The position numbers and the translations under genes are program-made. A DNA stretch of 64,000 nucleotides from Salipiger pallidus (GTDB taxonomy: Bacteria; Pseudomonadota; Alphaproteobacteria; Rhodobacterales; Rhodobacteraceae): positions 186,001 to 250,000 of the forward strand of contig NZ_BMJV01000003.1 in assembly GCF_014643635.1 (NCBI RefSeq), written 5' to 3'. Below, piece by piece: positions 1 to 8,550 of the stretch. Every line of letters starts with the position of its first letter. The stretch's first letter is position 1. Under the pieces are notes generated by a model. That model was not told the DNA's origin and searched no databases. It saw only the letters and a program-made list of their open reading frames with translations.

Positions 1-1019
1 CGGAAATGCGCGAAGAGCTCGCCGCCGGCGAAGTGCTGCCCTTCACCTACGTCAACAGCCCCCGTGACGGTATCGCTGAGGTGTTCTACACCCTCGCCGG
101 TGCCCTGTCGGCCGAAGCGAACGACGATTTCACCCTGCTATATTCGCGCATCGCGGAATACCTTCGGCCCGATCATGCCGGCGCTATCCTGATGTCGGCC
201 AACCTGCTGGAAAGCCTCGAACAATATGATCTTGCGGTGGCCACTTACCGCAAGGTGCCGCGCGATAACCCGTCCTACCACGCCGCCGAGCTGGGCCGTG
301 CCGAGGCGCTGCGTTCCGAGGGGCGCATGGATGCCGCTGTGGAAGTGCTGGAACAGCTGGCCTCCAGCCACGGTGACGAGGCGACGGTGCAATCGGCACT
401 GGGCGACATGATGCGTCAGCTGGAACGCTACCAGGAGGCAATCGACGCCTACAGCTCCGCCATCAGTGCCTTTGAGCCGGACAATCCCGGCCAGTGGTTC
501 CTGTGGTACGCCCGTGGCATCTCGAAAGAGCGGCTGGGCAACTGGGAGGGCGCCGAAGAGGATCTGCGCCAGGCGCTGGAACTCAACCCGGACCAGCCGC
601 AGGTGCTCAACTACCTCGGCTATTCGCTGGTCGAACACGAGGTGAAGCTTGACGAGGCGCTGGCGATGATCGAACGCGCCGTGTCGGCCTCGCCCGACAG
701 TGGCTACATCGTCGACAGCCTTGGCTGGGCGCTTTATCGCATGGGCCAGTACGAAGAGGCCGTGACCCACATGGAACGCGCCGCCGAGCTGATGGCGGTG
801 GACCCGGTGGTCAACGATCACCTCGGCGACGTGTACTGGGCCGTGGGCCGCACCAACGAGGCACGGTTCCAGTGGCAGCGCGCGCTCAGCTTCGTCGATT
901 GGGAAGATGCCTCTGACGAGGTCGACCCGGACCGCATCCGCCGCAAGCTTAAAGTCGGCTTGTCTCAGGTGCTGGCCGAGGAAGGCAAACCGCCGCTGGA
1001 GGTTGCCAAACGTGACTGA
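1..1019 (+). CDS. TPR-repeat protein, 3' part
   Basis: This is the C-terminal part of a tetratricopeptide-repeat protein whose start lies before the window; the reading frame is open from base 3. About 338 residues are visible. They consist of degenerate 34-residue helical repeats with typical TPR spacing, for example WYARGISKERLGNWEGAEE and the segment ending in LNPDQPQVLNYLGY. TPR arrays are protein-interaction scaffolds, so no enzymatic role is implied. The stop codon overlaps the GTG start of ispE by 8 bases, indicating translational coupling. A TPR gene directly upstream of ispE is usual in Rhodobacteraceae (family knowledge). The partner protein and cellular role are unknown, and any signal peptide would lie outside the window. 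Confidence 0.85.
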   Translation, partial: EMREELAAGEVLPFTYVNSPRDGIAEVFYTLAGALSAEANDDFTLLYSRIAEYLRPDHAGAILMSANLLESLEQYDLAVATYRKVPRDNPSYHAAELGRAEALRSEGRMDAAVEVLEQLASSHGDEATVQSALGDMMRQLERYQEAIDAYSSAISAFEPDNPGQWFLWYARGISKERLGNWEGAEEDLRQALELNPDQPQVLNYLGYSLVEHEVKLDEALAMIERAVSASPDSGYIVDSLGWALYRMGQYEEAVTHMERAAELMAVDPVVNDHLGDVYWAVGRTNEARFQWQRALSFVDWEDASDEVDPDRIRRKLKVGLSQVLAEEGKPPLEVAKRD

Positions 1020-1914
1020 GATCTTTGCCCCGGCGAAGATCAACCTTGCACTGCACGTGATCGGCCGCCGCAATGACGGCTACCACCTGCTCGACACGCT
1101 GGTGACTTTCGCTCCGGTAGGGGACCGACTGACAATCAAGCCAAGCCCGGACCTGTCTCTCAAGGTGACGGGGCCGGAGGCCGATGGCCTGCCGACGGAC
1201 CTGTCCAACCTTGCCCTGCGCGCGGCGTCTTTGATGGCAGACGGGCAGGGGGCCGAGATCGTCCTGGAGAAATCCCTGCCCACCGCGTCCGGCATCGGCG
1301 GTGGTTCTGCCGACGCGGCTGCCGCGCTGCGGGGGATGCTGGCCTTGGCCGGGGAGAACCCGGCGACCATCGCGGACACACTTCTGCGCGAGCACGGCGC
1401 CACGGTGCTGAGCCTTGGGGCCGACGTGCCCATGTGCGTGCCCTCGCGTCCGCTGCGCGCGCGGGGCATCGGCGAACGGCTGGTGCCTGCGTCCCTGCCA
1501 CAAGTGCAGGCGGTGTTGGTGAACCCGCGCCTGCAGGTATCGACCCCGGACGTTTACCGCGCCATGGAGCGCCGCGATAACGCGCCGCTTCCGGCGCGCT
1601 TGCCGATGCTGACAGGAAGCGCCGCGCTGATCGATTTTCTCGGGCACACCCGCAACGATCTTGAACCGGCGGCCTGCAAGGTGCAGCCGGCCATCCGGGA
1701 CGTGCTGGACGAGATTGCCGCCCAGAAGGGCTGCGGCCTGTCGCGCATGTCTGGGTCGGGGGCGACGTGCTTTGGCCTGTTCGCACGGGATGCGGATGCC
1801 TTTGCCGCCGCCGAGGCCCTGCAACAAGCGCATCCGGATTGGTGGATCAGGACCGGCCGCCTTGGCGATTGTTCCGCCATGGCCCAGCCGCGCGCCGCAG
1901 TTCCGGCGCAATAA
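1012..1914 (+). CDS. ispE: 4-diphosphocytidyl-2-C-methyl-D-erythritol kinase
   Basis: GHMP-family kinase of the non-mevalonate (MEP) isoprenoid pathway. It phosphorylates the 2-hydroxyl of CDP-methylerythritol with ATP. I start it at GTG 1012 because this gives the conserved N-terminus FAPAKINLALHV with Lys9 of the substrate site; the product is 300 aa, the usual family length. The glycine-rich ATP loop PTASGIGGGSADAA spans about residues 90-103, and the C-terminal GHMP motif SRMSGSGATCFGLF is near residue 245. The gene overlaps the preceding TPR gene by 8 bases. The next gene, a polyprenyl diphosphate synthase, converges on it and uses the products of the same pathway. Confidence 0.96.
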   Translation: MTEIFAPAKINLALHVIGRRNDGYHLLDTLVTFAPVGDRLTIKPSPDLSLKVTGPEADGLPTDLSNLALRAASLMADGQGAEIVLEKSLPTASGIGGGSADAAAALRGMLALAGENPATIADTLLREHGATVLSLGADVPMCVPSRPLRARGIGERLVPASLPQVQAVLVNPRLQVSTPDVYRAMERRDNAPLPARLPMLTGSAALIDFLGHTRNDLEPAACKVQPAIRDVLDEIAAQKGCGLSRMSGSGATCFGLFARDADAFAAAEALQQAHPDWWIRTGRLGDCSAMAQPRAAVPAQ

Positions 1915-1934
1915 GCCCGCCCGGAAGGGCGGGC
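1915..1934. terminator. Hairpin between convergent ispE and ispB
   Basis: Perfect 8-bp stem GCCCGCCC/GGGCGGGC closed by a GGAA tetraloop, immediately after the ispE stop. It has no T-tract, so termination may be weak or Rho-assisted. A second inverted repeat at 1940-1959 runs into the end of the convergent gene. Confidence 0.6.
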
Positions 1935-1945
1935 AGCTTGCCGGG

Positions 1946-2950
1946 TCAGTGGACCCGGCTTACCACGAATTCAGCAAGGTCCGACAGAACGTCGCGCAGC
2001 TCGGACGCGGGCAGCGTGGCTATGGCCGCGCGGGCCTTTTCGCTCCAGCCAAGCGCGTCGTCGCGGGTGGCGGCAAGCGCGCCGTGCCGGTTCAGAAGTT
2101 CAAGCGCATGTTCGAGATCGCCGTCCTGCTGGTCGCCTTTCTCGATGGTGCGCTTCCAGAAGGCGCGCTCCTCTTCGTCGGCGGCGGCGATGGCCTTGAT
2201 CACCGGCAGGGTCAGCTTGCGCTCGCGGAAATCGTCGCCGACGTTCTTGCCGGTGGCCTTGGTGTCGCCTTGGTAATCCAGCAGATCGTCCGCGATCTGG
2301 AAGGCGATTCCCAGCGCGTCGCCGTAATCGAACAGCGCCTGCGTCTGCGCATCGTCCACGCCGGCGATCACGCCACCCACTTCGGTCGCCGCCGAGAACA
2401 GCGCGGCGGTCTTGCCGCGCACCACCTGAATGTAGATGTCCTCGGTGGTCTTGAGATCCTGCGCGGCGGTCAGCTGCAGCACCTCGCCTTCGGCGATGGT
2501 GGCGGCGGCATTCGACAGGATGTCGAGCACCCGCAGGTTGCCGGGCTCCACCATCAGCTGGAAGGCGCGGGCAAAGAGGTAATCCCCGACCAGCACGCTC
2601 GACTTGTTGTCCCACAGCAGGTTGGCGGTGGGGCGGCCCCGGCGCTGGCTGCTTTCGTCGACCACATCGTCGTGCAGCAGGGTCGCTGTGTGGATGAACT
2701 CCACCGTCGCGGCAAGGTGCACGTGGAACGGCCCCTCGTAGCCGCACATCCGCGCGGAGGCGAGGGTCAGCAGCGGCCGCAGCCGTTTGCCCCCCGCTTC
2801 GACAAGATGCGCCGTGACTTCGGGGATGCGCGGCGCGTGTTTCGACGCCATCCTCTCACGGATCAGGGCGTTGACCCCGTTCATGTCCTCGGAAAGAAGC
2901 TCTGCGAGCCGGTCGTGCGGCTTTTGCTTCGGCGTGTCCAGACCCATCAA
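1946..2950 (-). CDS. ispB: Polyprenyl (probably decaprenyl) diphosphate synthase
   Basis: Trans-prenyltransferase that makes the long isoprenoid side chain of ubiquinone by sequential condensation of isopentenyl diphosphate onto an allylic primer. At 334 aa it is normal for the family. The first aspartate-rich motif DDVVD is at residues 94-98 and the second, DDLLD, at 221-225; both bind Mg-diphosphate. GGKRLRP near residue 53 is the IPP-binding segment. Rhodobacteraceae use Q10, so a C50 product is likely (family knowledge; chain length cannot be read from these motifs alone). ATG codons at 2950 and 2947 are equally possible starts. It converges with ispE and is divergent from the DUF2007 gene. 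Confidence 0.95.
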   Translation of the reverse strand: MMGLDTPKQKPHDRLAELLSEDMNGVNALIRERMASKHAPRIPEVTAHLVEAGGKRLRPLLTLASARMCGYEGPFHVHLAATVEFIHTATLLHDDVVDESSQRRGRPTANLLWDNKSSVLVGDYLFARAFQLMVEPGNLRVLDILSNAAATIAEGEVLQLTAAQDLKTTEDIYIQVVRGKTAALFSAATEVGGVIAGVDDAQTQALFDYGDALGIAFQIADDLLDYQGDTKATGKNVGDDFRERKLTLPVIKAIAAADEEERAFWKRTIEKGDQQDGDLEHALELLNRHGALAATRDDALGWSEKARAAIATLPASELRDVLSDLAEFVVSRVH

Positions 2951-3002
2951 ACCCTCGGTATCAGGCTCGACAAGGCGACGGCCCTGTCCTTACATCCACG
3001 TC

Positions 3003-3218
3003 ATGGAAGAGCTCTTGCGCACCACCGACATCACGCTGATCCCGCTGGTCAGAACACTCCTTGACGGGGAGGGTATAGACAGCTTCGAGCTGGACGTAAA
3101 CATGAGCATTCTTGAAGGCTCGATAGGTATTTTGCCGCGCCGCCTCATGGTGCGCAGCGGTGATCTGCCTCGCGCTAGAATGGTGCTGTACGAAAACGGT
3201 GTGGATTTTGAGGGTTGA
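3003..3218 (+). CDS. DUF2007 small protein
   Basis: A 71-residue protein, MEELLRTTDITLIPLVRTLL onward, matching the short DUF2007 family (putative signal-transducing or PII-like fold; function not established). The sequence shows a beta-alpha-beta pattern with conserved GSIGILPRRLMV and a C-terminal VLYENG. The start at 3003 fits the family N-terminus, although no strong ribosome-binding site is visible. It is divergent from the polyprenyl synthase (52-bp gap). Its end overlaps the start of the methyltransferase gene, so the two are probably co-translated. Adjacent placement of these two genes is common in Rhodobacteraceae. Confidence 0.85.
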   Translation: MEELLRTTDITLIPLVRTLLDGEGIDSFELDVNMSILEGSIGILPRRLMVRSGDLPRARMVLYENGVDFEG

Positions 3219-3981
3219 AGCCTTTGGCACCCCCGAACTCGGGTGCAACGATTTCCTCGGGGGGCTGGTGACGATCTGGCAGCCCTTGTTTGGTTACCGC
3301 GCCGGGGTGGACCCGGTCTTGCTGGCCGCGACGATTCCCGCGACGCCGGGCCAATCTGTGCTTGAACTGGGCTGCGGCGCTGGTCCGGCGCTGTGCTGCC
3401 TTGGCACGCGGGTGCCGGGCCTGCGCCTCGCAGGGCTCGAGATCCAGCCCGCCTACGCCGCGCTGGCCCGCCGCAACCTTGAGGGCAACGGCCTTGTCGG
3501 TGAGGTGTTCGAGGGTGACATCGCCGCGCCGCCTGCCCCGCTCAAGGCGCAAAGCTTCGATCATGTCATGGCTAACCCGCCCTATTTCGAGCCGGGCTCG
3601 CGCCGGGCCGCTGCCGATCCGGGGCGCGAGATGGGTCTAGCCGGGCCATTGTCCCTGCCGGCATGGGTGACGCTGGCGGCGCGGCGGCTGAAGCCGGGCG
3701 GCACGGCGACCTTCGTGCAGCGGGTGGAACGCCTGCCCGAGCTGCTGGGCGCGATGCCCAGTGCGCTCGGATCGATCGAGGTCTGGCCGCTGGTGCCCCG
3801 CGACGGACGGCCACCTCGGCTGTTTTTCGCCCGTGGGCGCAAGAACGGACGGGCGGCATTTCGCCTGCATCCGCCGCTCGCGATGCATCGCGGGCCGGTC
3901 CATCTTGAAGACGGTGACGACTATTCCGATGTCATCAGAGCGGCGCTGAGAGATGGTAGAGCCCTACCTTTTCCGCAGTGA
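3208..3981 (+). CDS. tRNA1(Val) A37 N6-methyltransferase-like protein
   Basis: Class I SAM-dependent methyltransferase of about 257 aa. The SAM-binding motif LELGCGAGPA is at about residues 52-61. The catalytic NPPY motif, typical of adenine N6-methyltransferases of the TrmN/YfiC group, occurs as MANPPYFEPG near residue 119. It probably methylates N6 of A37 in tRNA(Val), by family similarity. The start is uncertain: no ATG lies near, and the conserved N-terminus fits TTG 3208 or GTG 3199, both inside the end of the DUF2007 gene. Translational coupling with that gene would explain the weak start. Confidence 0.85.
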   Translation: MRVEAFGTPELGCNDFLGGLVTIWQPLFGYRAGVDPVLLAATIPATPGQSVLELGCGAGPALCCLGTRVPGLRLAGLEIQPAYAALARRNLEGNGLVGEVFEGDIAAPPAPLKAQSFDHVMANPPYFEPGSRRAAADPGREMGLAGPLSLPAWVTLAARRLKPGGTATFVQRVERLPELLGAMPSALGSIEVWPLVPRDGRPPRLFFARGRKNGRAAFRLHPPLAMHRGPVHLEDGDDYSDVIRAALRDGRALPFPQ

Positions 3982-4096
3982 TCGTGCGCTGAAGGTGTAG
4001 GTGAAGGTAATATTCACTTGTTTTGCACCTGCGGCGTGACTGGAATCGAAAAACGTGATGGACTGGATTCTCCAGACCCAGCACAGGAGGAATGTT

Positions 4097-4270
4097 ATGA
4101 GCTTGAGTTCGCACCTGCAGGAACTGAAGAAGAAGCACCAGAACCTCTCTACCGCTGTAGAACACCTTCAGCGCAGTCCAAGCGCTGATGGTCTCCACGT
4201 CGCCCAGCTGAAGAAACAGAAATTGCTGCTCAAGGAAGAGATTTCCCGCATCAGCAGCAACATGCACTGA
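4097..4270 (+). CDS. DUF465 (YdcH-type) small coiled-coil protein
   Basis: A 57-residue protein, MSLSSHLQELKKKHQNLSTA onward, with a heptad-like Leu/Lys/Glu pattern characteristic of the DUF465/YdcH family. Function is unknown. The start is clear because AGGAGG lies at 4085-4090, seven bases before ATG 4097. High Lys/Glu content and the lack of a signal peptide suggest a small cytosolic helical-hairpin protein. It is monocistronic, with about 115 bp separating it from the methyltransferase and a strong hairpin directly downstream. Confidence 0.9.
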   Translation: MSLSSHLQELKKKHQNLSTAVEHLQRSPSADGLHVAQLKKQKLLLKEEISRISSNMH

Positions 4271-4290
4271 CACCTTTCGCAAGGATTAAC

Positions 4291-4316
4291 GGCCCGGCGG
4301 CGTCCCCCGCCGGGCC
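4291..4316 (+). terminator. Hairpin after the DUF465 gene
   Basis: Perfect 10-bp stem GGCCCGGCGG/CCGCCGGGCC with a 6-base loop, 20 bases after the stop. There is no T-run. A second perfect 9-bp GC palindrome follows at 4333-4356 (GGCCCCGGG/CCCGGGGCC). Confidence 0.6.
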
Positions 4317-4449
4317 GGTTGCCAAAATACTTGGCCCCGGGACCTGACCCGGGGCCGGGGCAGGTCTGGGCGAATAGGCCCGGAATTCTGTCGCGACCCA
4401 TCGCTGACTTAAGTCAACGCTCCCATGAAGCCGGTGCCCTCCTCTCGGA

Positions 4450-5361
4450 TCACTGCAGTGGCTCAAGGCTTTGCCCGAGCTTGTCGCGCAGGTGTTCATG
4501 TTGTGCCGGCAGCATCAGGCGTTCGCCAAGGTGCCGCGGATCTTCGTCATGGGCAAAGCCGGGGCCGTCCGTCGCAATCTCGAACAGCACTCCGCCGGGG
4601 CTGCGGAAATAGGTCGACCAGAAGTAGTTACGGTCGAGCTGTTCGGTCACTCTGATCCCTTCGGCCTCAAGCGTCCCCGACAGCGTAAGCTGTGCCTCCC
4701 GATCCGAGACAGAGAAGGCGACGTGGTGCACGCTTCCTGCGCCAGGCCGGGCACGCGGCGCGTCGAGCTGGCGCAGATCGATCAGATTCGCGCCATTTCC
4801 ACCCGGCAGGCGAAACCGCGCGGCCCCCGGTTCTGAGACATCCTCGACATAGCCCAAGAGGCGCAGCACATCAGCCGTGGCGCCAATGTCGCCAAGGCTC
4901 AGCTCGACCGAATGGAAGCCGGTGATCGCCTCCGCCTCCGGCACGCGTTCGGTCCAGAGCCTACCGGGGGCGGTCGCCTCCGTAACGGCAAGACGGTCGC
5001 CGTCCGGGCCGGTGAACAGCAGCCGCCCGGTGCCGAAGACCTCGTCCCGCGTGACCTCTCCAATGGCGGAGAGCCGGGTTTCCCAGTGCTTGAGGCTGCC
5101 TTGCGGCACCGCGAAAACGGTCCGGGACACCTCGCCCCGCCCTGGTCTGCCCGGGGCCGCGTGCGGGATCGGAAAATAGGTCATCACCGTGCCGGGCGTG
5201 CCGACAGCGTCGGCGTAGTACAGATGATACATGTCCGGCGCGTCGAAATTCACCGTCGTCTTCACCCGGCGCAGGCCGAGCGTTTCCGTGAAAAAGCCGT
5301 TGTTGCGCGCCGCGCCCTTCGCATAGGCGGTGACGTGGTGCAGTCCCTGAACTTCGGTCAT
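4450..5361 (-). CDS. VOC-family ring-cleaving dioxygenase
   Basis: A 303-residue protein with two glyoxalase/VOC modules, beginning MTEVQGLHHVTAYAKG. The family includes MhqO/PcpA-type extradiol dioxygenases that open hydroquinone rings using Fe(II). Likely metal ligands are His8 or His9 in the first module, a His in SVHHVAFSVSD near residue 215, and a Glu in GVLFEIATDGPGF near residue 265. The substrate cannot be predicted from sequence. GGGAGAG precedes ATG 5361. It stands alone, upstream of nothing obviously related, and the phaB gene on the same strand has its own terminator. Confidence 0.85.
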   Translation of the reverse strand: MTEVQGLHHVTAYAKGAARNNGFFTETLGLRRVKTTVNFDAPDMYHLYYADAVGTPGTVMTYFPIPHAAPGRPGRGEVSRTVFAVPQGSLKHWETRLSAIGEVTRDEVFGTGRLLFTGPDGDRLAVTEATAPGRLWTERVPEAEAITGFHSVELSLGDIGATADVLRLLGYVEDVSEPGAARFRLPGGNGANLIDLRQLDAPRARPGAGSVHHVAFSVSDREAQLTLSGTLEAEGIRVTEQLDRNYFWSTYFRSPGGVLFEIATDGPGFAHDEDPRHLGERLMLPAQHEHLRDKLGQSLEPLQ

Positions 5362-5450
5362 CGGATCTCTCCCGTTGCTTGGGAAAAGATAGGCCGCGAG
5401 GGCGGAGCTGAAACGCCGCTCTGCGCGCCGATGCTGTTCAACCGCGCACG

Positions 5451-5480
5451 AAAAGGCCCCGGCGCGGATGCACCGGGGCC
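5451..5480 (-). terminator. Intrinsic terminator of phaB
   Basis: Read on the minus strand, an 8-bp stem GGCCCCGG/CCGGGGCC is followed by TTTT, 22 bases after the phaB stop. It separates phaB from the VOC dioxygenase gene. Confidence 0.85.
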
Positions 5481-5501
5481 GAAATGCGCAATGCGCAGGC
5501 G

Positions 5502-6224
5502 TCAGACGAAGAACTGACCGCCATTGGCCGAGATCGTCGAGCCGTTGAGGAAGCCCGCGTCGTCCGAGGCAAGGAACACCACGCAGCGCGCGATTTCCTC
5601 GGGCTCTCCAAGGCGGCCCGTGGGGATCTGGGCGATGATGGAATCACGCACCTTTTCGGGAACGGCCATGACCATTTCCGTGGCGATGTAGCCGGGGCAG
5701 ATGGCGTTGGCGGTGATGCCCGCGCGCGCGCCTTCCTGCGCCAGCGACTTCACGATGCCGAGGTCGCCCGCCTTGGTCGCGGCATAGTTCACCTGGGCGA
5801 ACTGACCCTTCTGGCCGTTGATCGACGAGATCACGATGACTCGACCGAACTTGCGCTCGCGCATGCCGGGCCAGACCGGGTGAACGGTGTTGAAGACGCC
5901 GGTGAGGTTGGTGTCGACCACCTCGTTCCACTGCTCCGGGGTCATCTTGTGGAAGGGCGCATCGCGGGTGATGCCCGCGTTGGCCACGACCACATCGATG
6001 GGGCCGAGGTCGGCCTCGACCTGTGCGATGCCTTCCTTGGACGATTCGTAGTCGGCCACGTTCCACTTGTAGGTCTTGATGCCGGTTTCCGCCGTGAAGG
6101 CTGCTGCCTTCTCATCGTTGCCGGCGTAGGTCGCTGCCACCTCGTAGCCTGCCGCCTTGAGCGCCTTCGAGATCGCCTCGCCGATGCCGCGGCTTCCGCC
6201 GGTGACCAGTGCAACTCGTGCCAT
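5502..6224 (-). CDS. phaB: Acetoacetyl-CoA reductase
   Basis: Short-chain dehydrogenase of 240 aa that reduces acetoacetyl-CoA to (R)-3-hydroxybutyryl-CoA with NADPH, the second step of polyhydroxybutyrate synthesis. The Rossmann motif TGGSRGIG is at residues 8-15, NAG at 82-84, and the catalytic triad is Ser134, Tyr147 and Lys151 (NYAATK). The ITRDAPFHKM segment typical of PhaB follows the NAG. Start ATG 6224 is preceded by GTGGAGGG. The thiolase phaA lies about 1 kb upstream on the same strand but is separated by a patatin gene. PhaB has its own promoter-like region with a palindrome in the spacer. Confidence 0.95.
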   Translation of the reverse strand: MARVALVTGGSRGIGEAISKALKAAGYEVAATYAGNDEKAAAFTAETGIKTYKWNVADYESSKEGIAQVEADLGPIDVVVANAGITRDAPFHKMTPEQWNEVVDTNLTGVFNTVHPVWPGMRERKFGRVIVISSINGQKGQFAQVNYAATKAGDLGIVKSLAQEGARAGITANAICPGYIATEMVMAVPEKVRDSIIAQIPTGRLGEPEEIARCVVFLASDDAGFLNGSTISANGGQFFV

Positions 6225-6279
6225 ATTCCCTCCACTCCCATATTAACTTAGTTTTCGGTAACGTTGATACTATTTGGAA

Positions 6280-6304
6280 ACTATATGCGCAACAATATTG
6301 CGCA
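6280..6304 (-). promoter_or_regulatory. phaB: phaB promoter with perfect inverted repeat (possible PhaR operator)
   Basis: A perfect 7-bp inverted repeat TGCGCAA-CAATA-TTGCGCA (6286-6304) abuts a minus-strand TATAGT (6280-6285), a good -10 element 55 bases before phaB. The palindrome would sit between -35 and -10, an ideal repressor position. PhaR regulators of this group bind TGC/GCA-rich repeats, so PhaR is a reasonable candidate, but that is inference. Confidence 0.5.
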
Positions 6305-6311
6305 CCACTCT

Positions 6312-7139
6312 TTAGTCCTGCAGGTAGCGCTGCGCGTCGCGCTCGCCTTGTGTCCAGGTATCGCGCAACTTTTGCGGATCCGTGAAATCGATCTTGTCCG
6401 CCGGCGTTTCCTTTGACGGAGCGATGTAGAAACGCCCCTCCACCTTCGGCAGGCGGGCGTAATCGCGGGTGAGCAGCACCATGGTGCTGCCCTCGTCGGG
6501 CTCGGGCAGGGGTGCCTGGTTGGCCATGCCGCCATCGACCACGCGGCGATCCTGCCAGAGCGGCGGCTCGAACACCGGCGGGATCACCGCCGCGGCCGAG
6601 ATCAGTTCGATCAGGGTGCCGTCGCGGGCGGCCTGGTTGGCGTCCACGAGGTGCGAGGTCAGGCCCAGCTTCTGAGTCCATGAGAAATGCGGCGAATTCA
6701 CCGTGTGCAGCTCGGCCTCGTAGATCGCGGCCATGGCGACGCCGGTGAGCGTCGGCAGCTTGCTGTCCGGAGGATGCGCGATGAGGATCTGGAACTGCGG
6801 GCCGTCGGCGATGGCCTTCGCGGCGGCATCGTCGATCACGTCGGCAACGACACGGCAGTAAAGCTCTTGGTGAGGGGTGATGCCGTCTTCGTTCGCGGCA
6901 AAAAGGTCGATGTTGCTGTCCTGCTTTTCAAACGCCTCGCACATGCTGTTCAGCAGGCGGCGTTCGTTGCCCGACAGGTACGCCGCCCCCGCAAGGGCGC
7001 CGCCGCTGACACCGGTGAGCCGCTTTGGCGACAGGGTTCGGGACTGGCACAGGGTGGTCATGAAACCACCCTGCCAGAAGCATCTCAGACCGCCGCCGGA
7101 AAAGACGATCTGGTCGGGATCTTGGGGAATTGTCACCAT
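6312..7139 (-). CDS. Patatin-like phospholipase
   Basis: A 275-residue patatin-domain hydrolase with a Ser-Asp catalytic dyad. The oxyanion-hole glycine motif GGGLRCFWQGG is at residues 15-25, nucleophile Ser45 lies in GVSGG, and the catalytic Asp202 lies in VVDGG. No signal peptide is visible, so it is probably cytosolic. The start MVTIPQ at 7139 places the glycine loop at the usual distance from the N-terminus. It lies between phaA and phaB, which suggests, without proving it, a role at PHB granules or in lipid turnover. A hairpin at 7149-7169 separates it from phaA. Confidence 0.88.
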   Translation of the reverse strand: MVTIPQDPDQIVFSGGGLRCFWQGGFMTTLCQSRTLSPKRLTGVSGGALAGAAYLSGNERRLLNSMCEAFEKQDSNIDLFAANEDGITPHQELYCRVVADVIDDAAAKAIADGPQFQILIAHPPDSKLPTLTGVAMAAIYEAELHTVNSPHFSWTQKLGLTSHLVDANQAARDGTLIELISAAAVIPPVFEPPLWQDRRVVDGGMANQAPLPEPDEGSTMVLLTRDYARLPKVEGRFYIAPSKETPADKIDFTDPQKLRDTWTQGERDAQRYLQD

Positions 7140-7148
7140 AGTGAGGTC

Positions 7149-7169
7149 GGGCCGCGCCGGGCGCGGCCC
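7149..7169 (-). terminator. Hairpin between phaA and the patatin gene
   Basis: Perfect 9-bp stem GGGCCGCGC/GCGCGGCCC with a 3-base loop, lying between the phaA stop and the patatin start. It has no T-tract, so it may stabilise the phaA transcript end or attenuate read-through rather than terminate fully. Confidence 0.5.
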
Positions 7170-7176
7170 TGGCCCG

Positions 7177-8352
7177 TCAGGGACGTTCGAGGCACATGGC
7201 CACGCCCATGCCGCCGCCGATGCACAGGGTCGCAAGGCCCTTCTTGGCATCGCTGCGTTTCATCTCGAACAGCAGGGTGTTGAGCACGCGGCAGCCCGAG
7301 GCACCGATGGGGTGGCCGATGGCGATGGCACCACCGTTGACGTTCACCTTGGACGGATCCCAGCCCATGTCCTTGTTCACGGCGCAGGCCTGCGCGGCGA
7401 AGGCCTCGTTCGCCTCGATGAGGTCGAGGTCGCCCACAGCCCAGCCGGCCTTTTCCAGTGCCTTGCGCGAGGCGGGGATGGGGCCAGTGCCCATGATCGA
7501 CGGGTCAAGCCCGGCGGTGGCGTAGGAGGCGATGCGTGCCAGCGGCTCGAGCCCGCGTTTTTCGGCCTCTTCGGCGCTCATCAGCATGACGGCGGCGGCG
7601 CCGTCATTGATGCCGCTGGCGTTGGCCGCCGTGACGCTGCCGTCCTTGGTGAAGGCCGGGCGCAGCTTTTGCATGCTTTCGATGGTCGCGCCGTGGCGGA
7701 TGTATTCGTCCTTGTCGACGATGGTGTCGCCCTTGCGGCCCTTCACGGTGTAGGCGATCACCTCGTCATCGAACTTGCCGGCCTTCTGCGCGGCCTCGGC
7801 CTTGTTCTGCGACGCAACGGCGAATTCATCCTGCTGCTCGCGGGAAATCTGCCACTGCTCTGCCACGTTCTCGGCGGTCTGGCCCATGTGGTAGCCGTTG
7901 AACGCGTCCCAGAGGCCGTCCTTGATCATGGTGTCGATGAACTTGGTGTCGCCCATCTTGTGCCCGTTGCGCAGGTTTTGCGCGTGGGGGCTCATGGACA
8001 TGTTCTCCTGCCCGCCGGCGCAGATGATCGACGCGTCGCCAAGCATGATGTGCTGGGCGCCAAGCGCTACGGCCCGCAGGCCCGACCCGCAGACCTGGTT
8101 GATGCCCCATGCGGCGGCTTCCTTGGGCAAGCCCGCGTTGATGTGGGCCTGACGCGCCGGGTTCTGGCCCTGGGCCGCGGTCAGCACCTGGCCGAGGATC
8201 GTTTCCGATACTTCGGATTTGTCGATGCCCGCGCGGGCGACGAGCGCTTCGAGCACGGCTGCGCCCAGATCATGCGCGGGGACGTTGGCAAAGCTGCCCC
8301 CGAAGCTGCCGACGGCGGTACGGGCCGCGGAAACGATGACGACGTTGGTCAT
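7177..8352 (-). CDS. phaA: Acetyl-CoA C-acetyltransferase (beta-ketothiolase)
   Basis: Biosynthetic thiolase of 391 aa that condenses two acetyl-CoA into acetoacetyl-CoA, the first step of PHB synthesis. Catalytic residues are all present: Cys88 in NQVCGSG, His347 in GHPIG and Cys377 in LCIGGGMG. The start [10 protein letters not shown] at 8352 is preceded by GGAGGAG. Its product feeds PhaB, encoded about 1 kb downstream on the same strand after a patatin gene. The upstream region holds a short inverted repeat (8496-8509). Confidence 0.96.
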   Translation of the reverse strand: MTNVVIVSAARTAVGSFGGSFANVPAHDLGAAVLEALVARAGIDKSEVSETILGQVLTAAQGQNPARQAHINAGLPKEAAAWGINQVCGSGLRAVALGAQHIMLGDASIICAGGQENMSMSPHAQNLRNGHKMGDTKFIDTMIKDGLWDAFNGYHMGQTAENVAEQWQISREQQDEFAVASQNKAEAAQKAGKFDDEVIAYTVKGRKGDTIVDKDEYIRHGATIESMQKLRPAFTKDGSVTAANASGINDGAAAVMLMSAEEAEKRGLEPLARIASYATAGLDPSIMGTGPIPASRKALEKAGWAVGDLDLIEANEAFAAQACAVNKDMGWDPSKVNVNGGAIAIGHPIGASGCRVLNTLLFEMKRSDAKKGLATLCIGGGMGVAMCLERP

Positions 8353-8495
8353 GGATAACTCCTCCAAGCAGAGCGTGAAGAGGAAGGCGCCAGCATGTCG
8401 GCAAGCCTCCCTTCTGGATCTTGCGTCCAATTCATAGCCTGCGGGTTTTCGGGAAGACTAGGGGGCAGGTGCGGAAAACTCATGCAATTGGGGTA

Positions 8496-8509
8496 TTTGC
8501 TAGCGCAAA
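8496..8509. promoter_or_regulatory. Short inverted repeat upstream of phaA
   Basis: TTTGC-TAGC-GCAAA inverted repeat 144 bases upstream of the phaA start, within the 198-bp gap between phaA and the EAL gene. It could be an operator for a PHB regulator, but it is short and unproven. Confidence 0.25.
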
Positions 8510-8550
8510 CCCCCGTCAGAGGCGTTTTTCTGCTTGAGAGGCCCGTGCCG

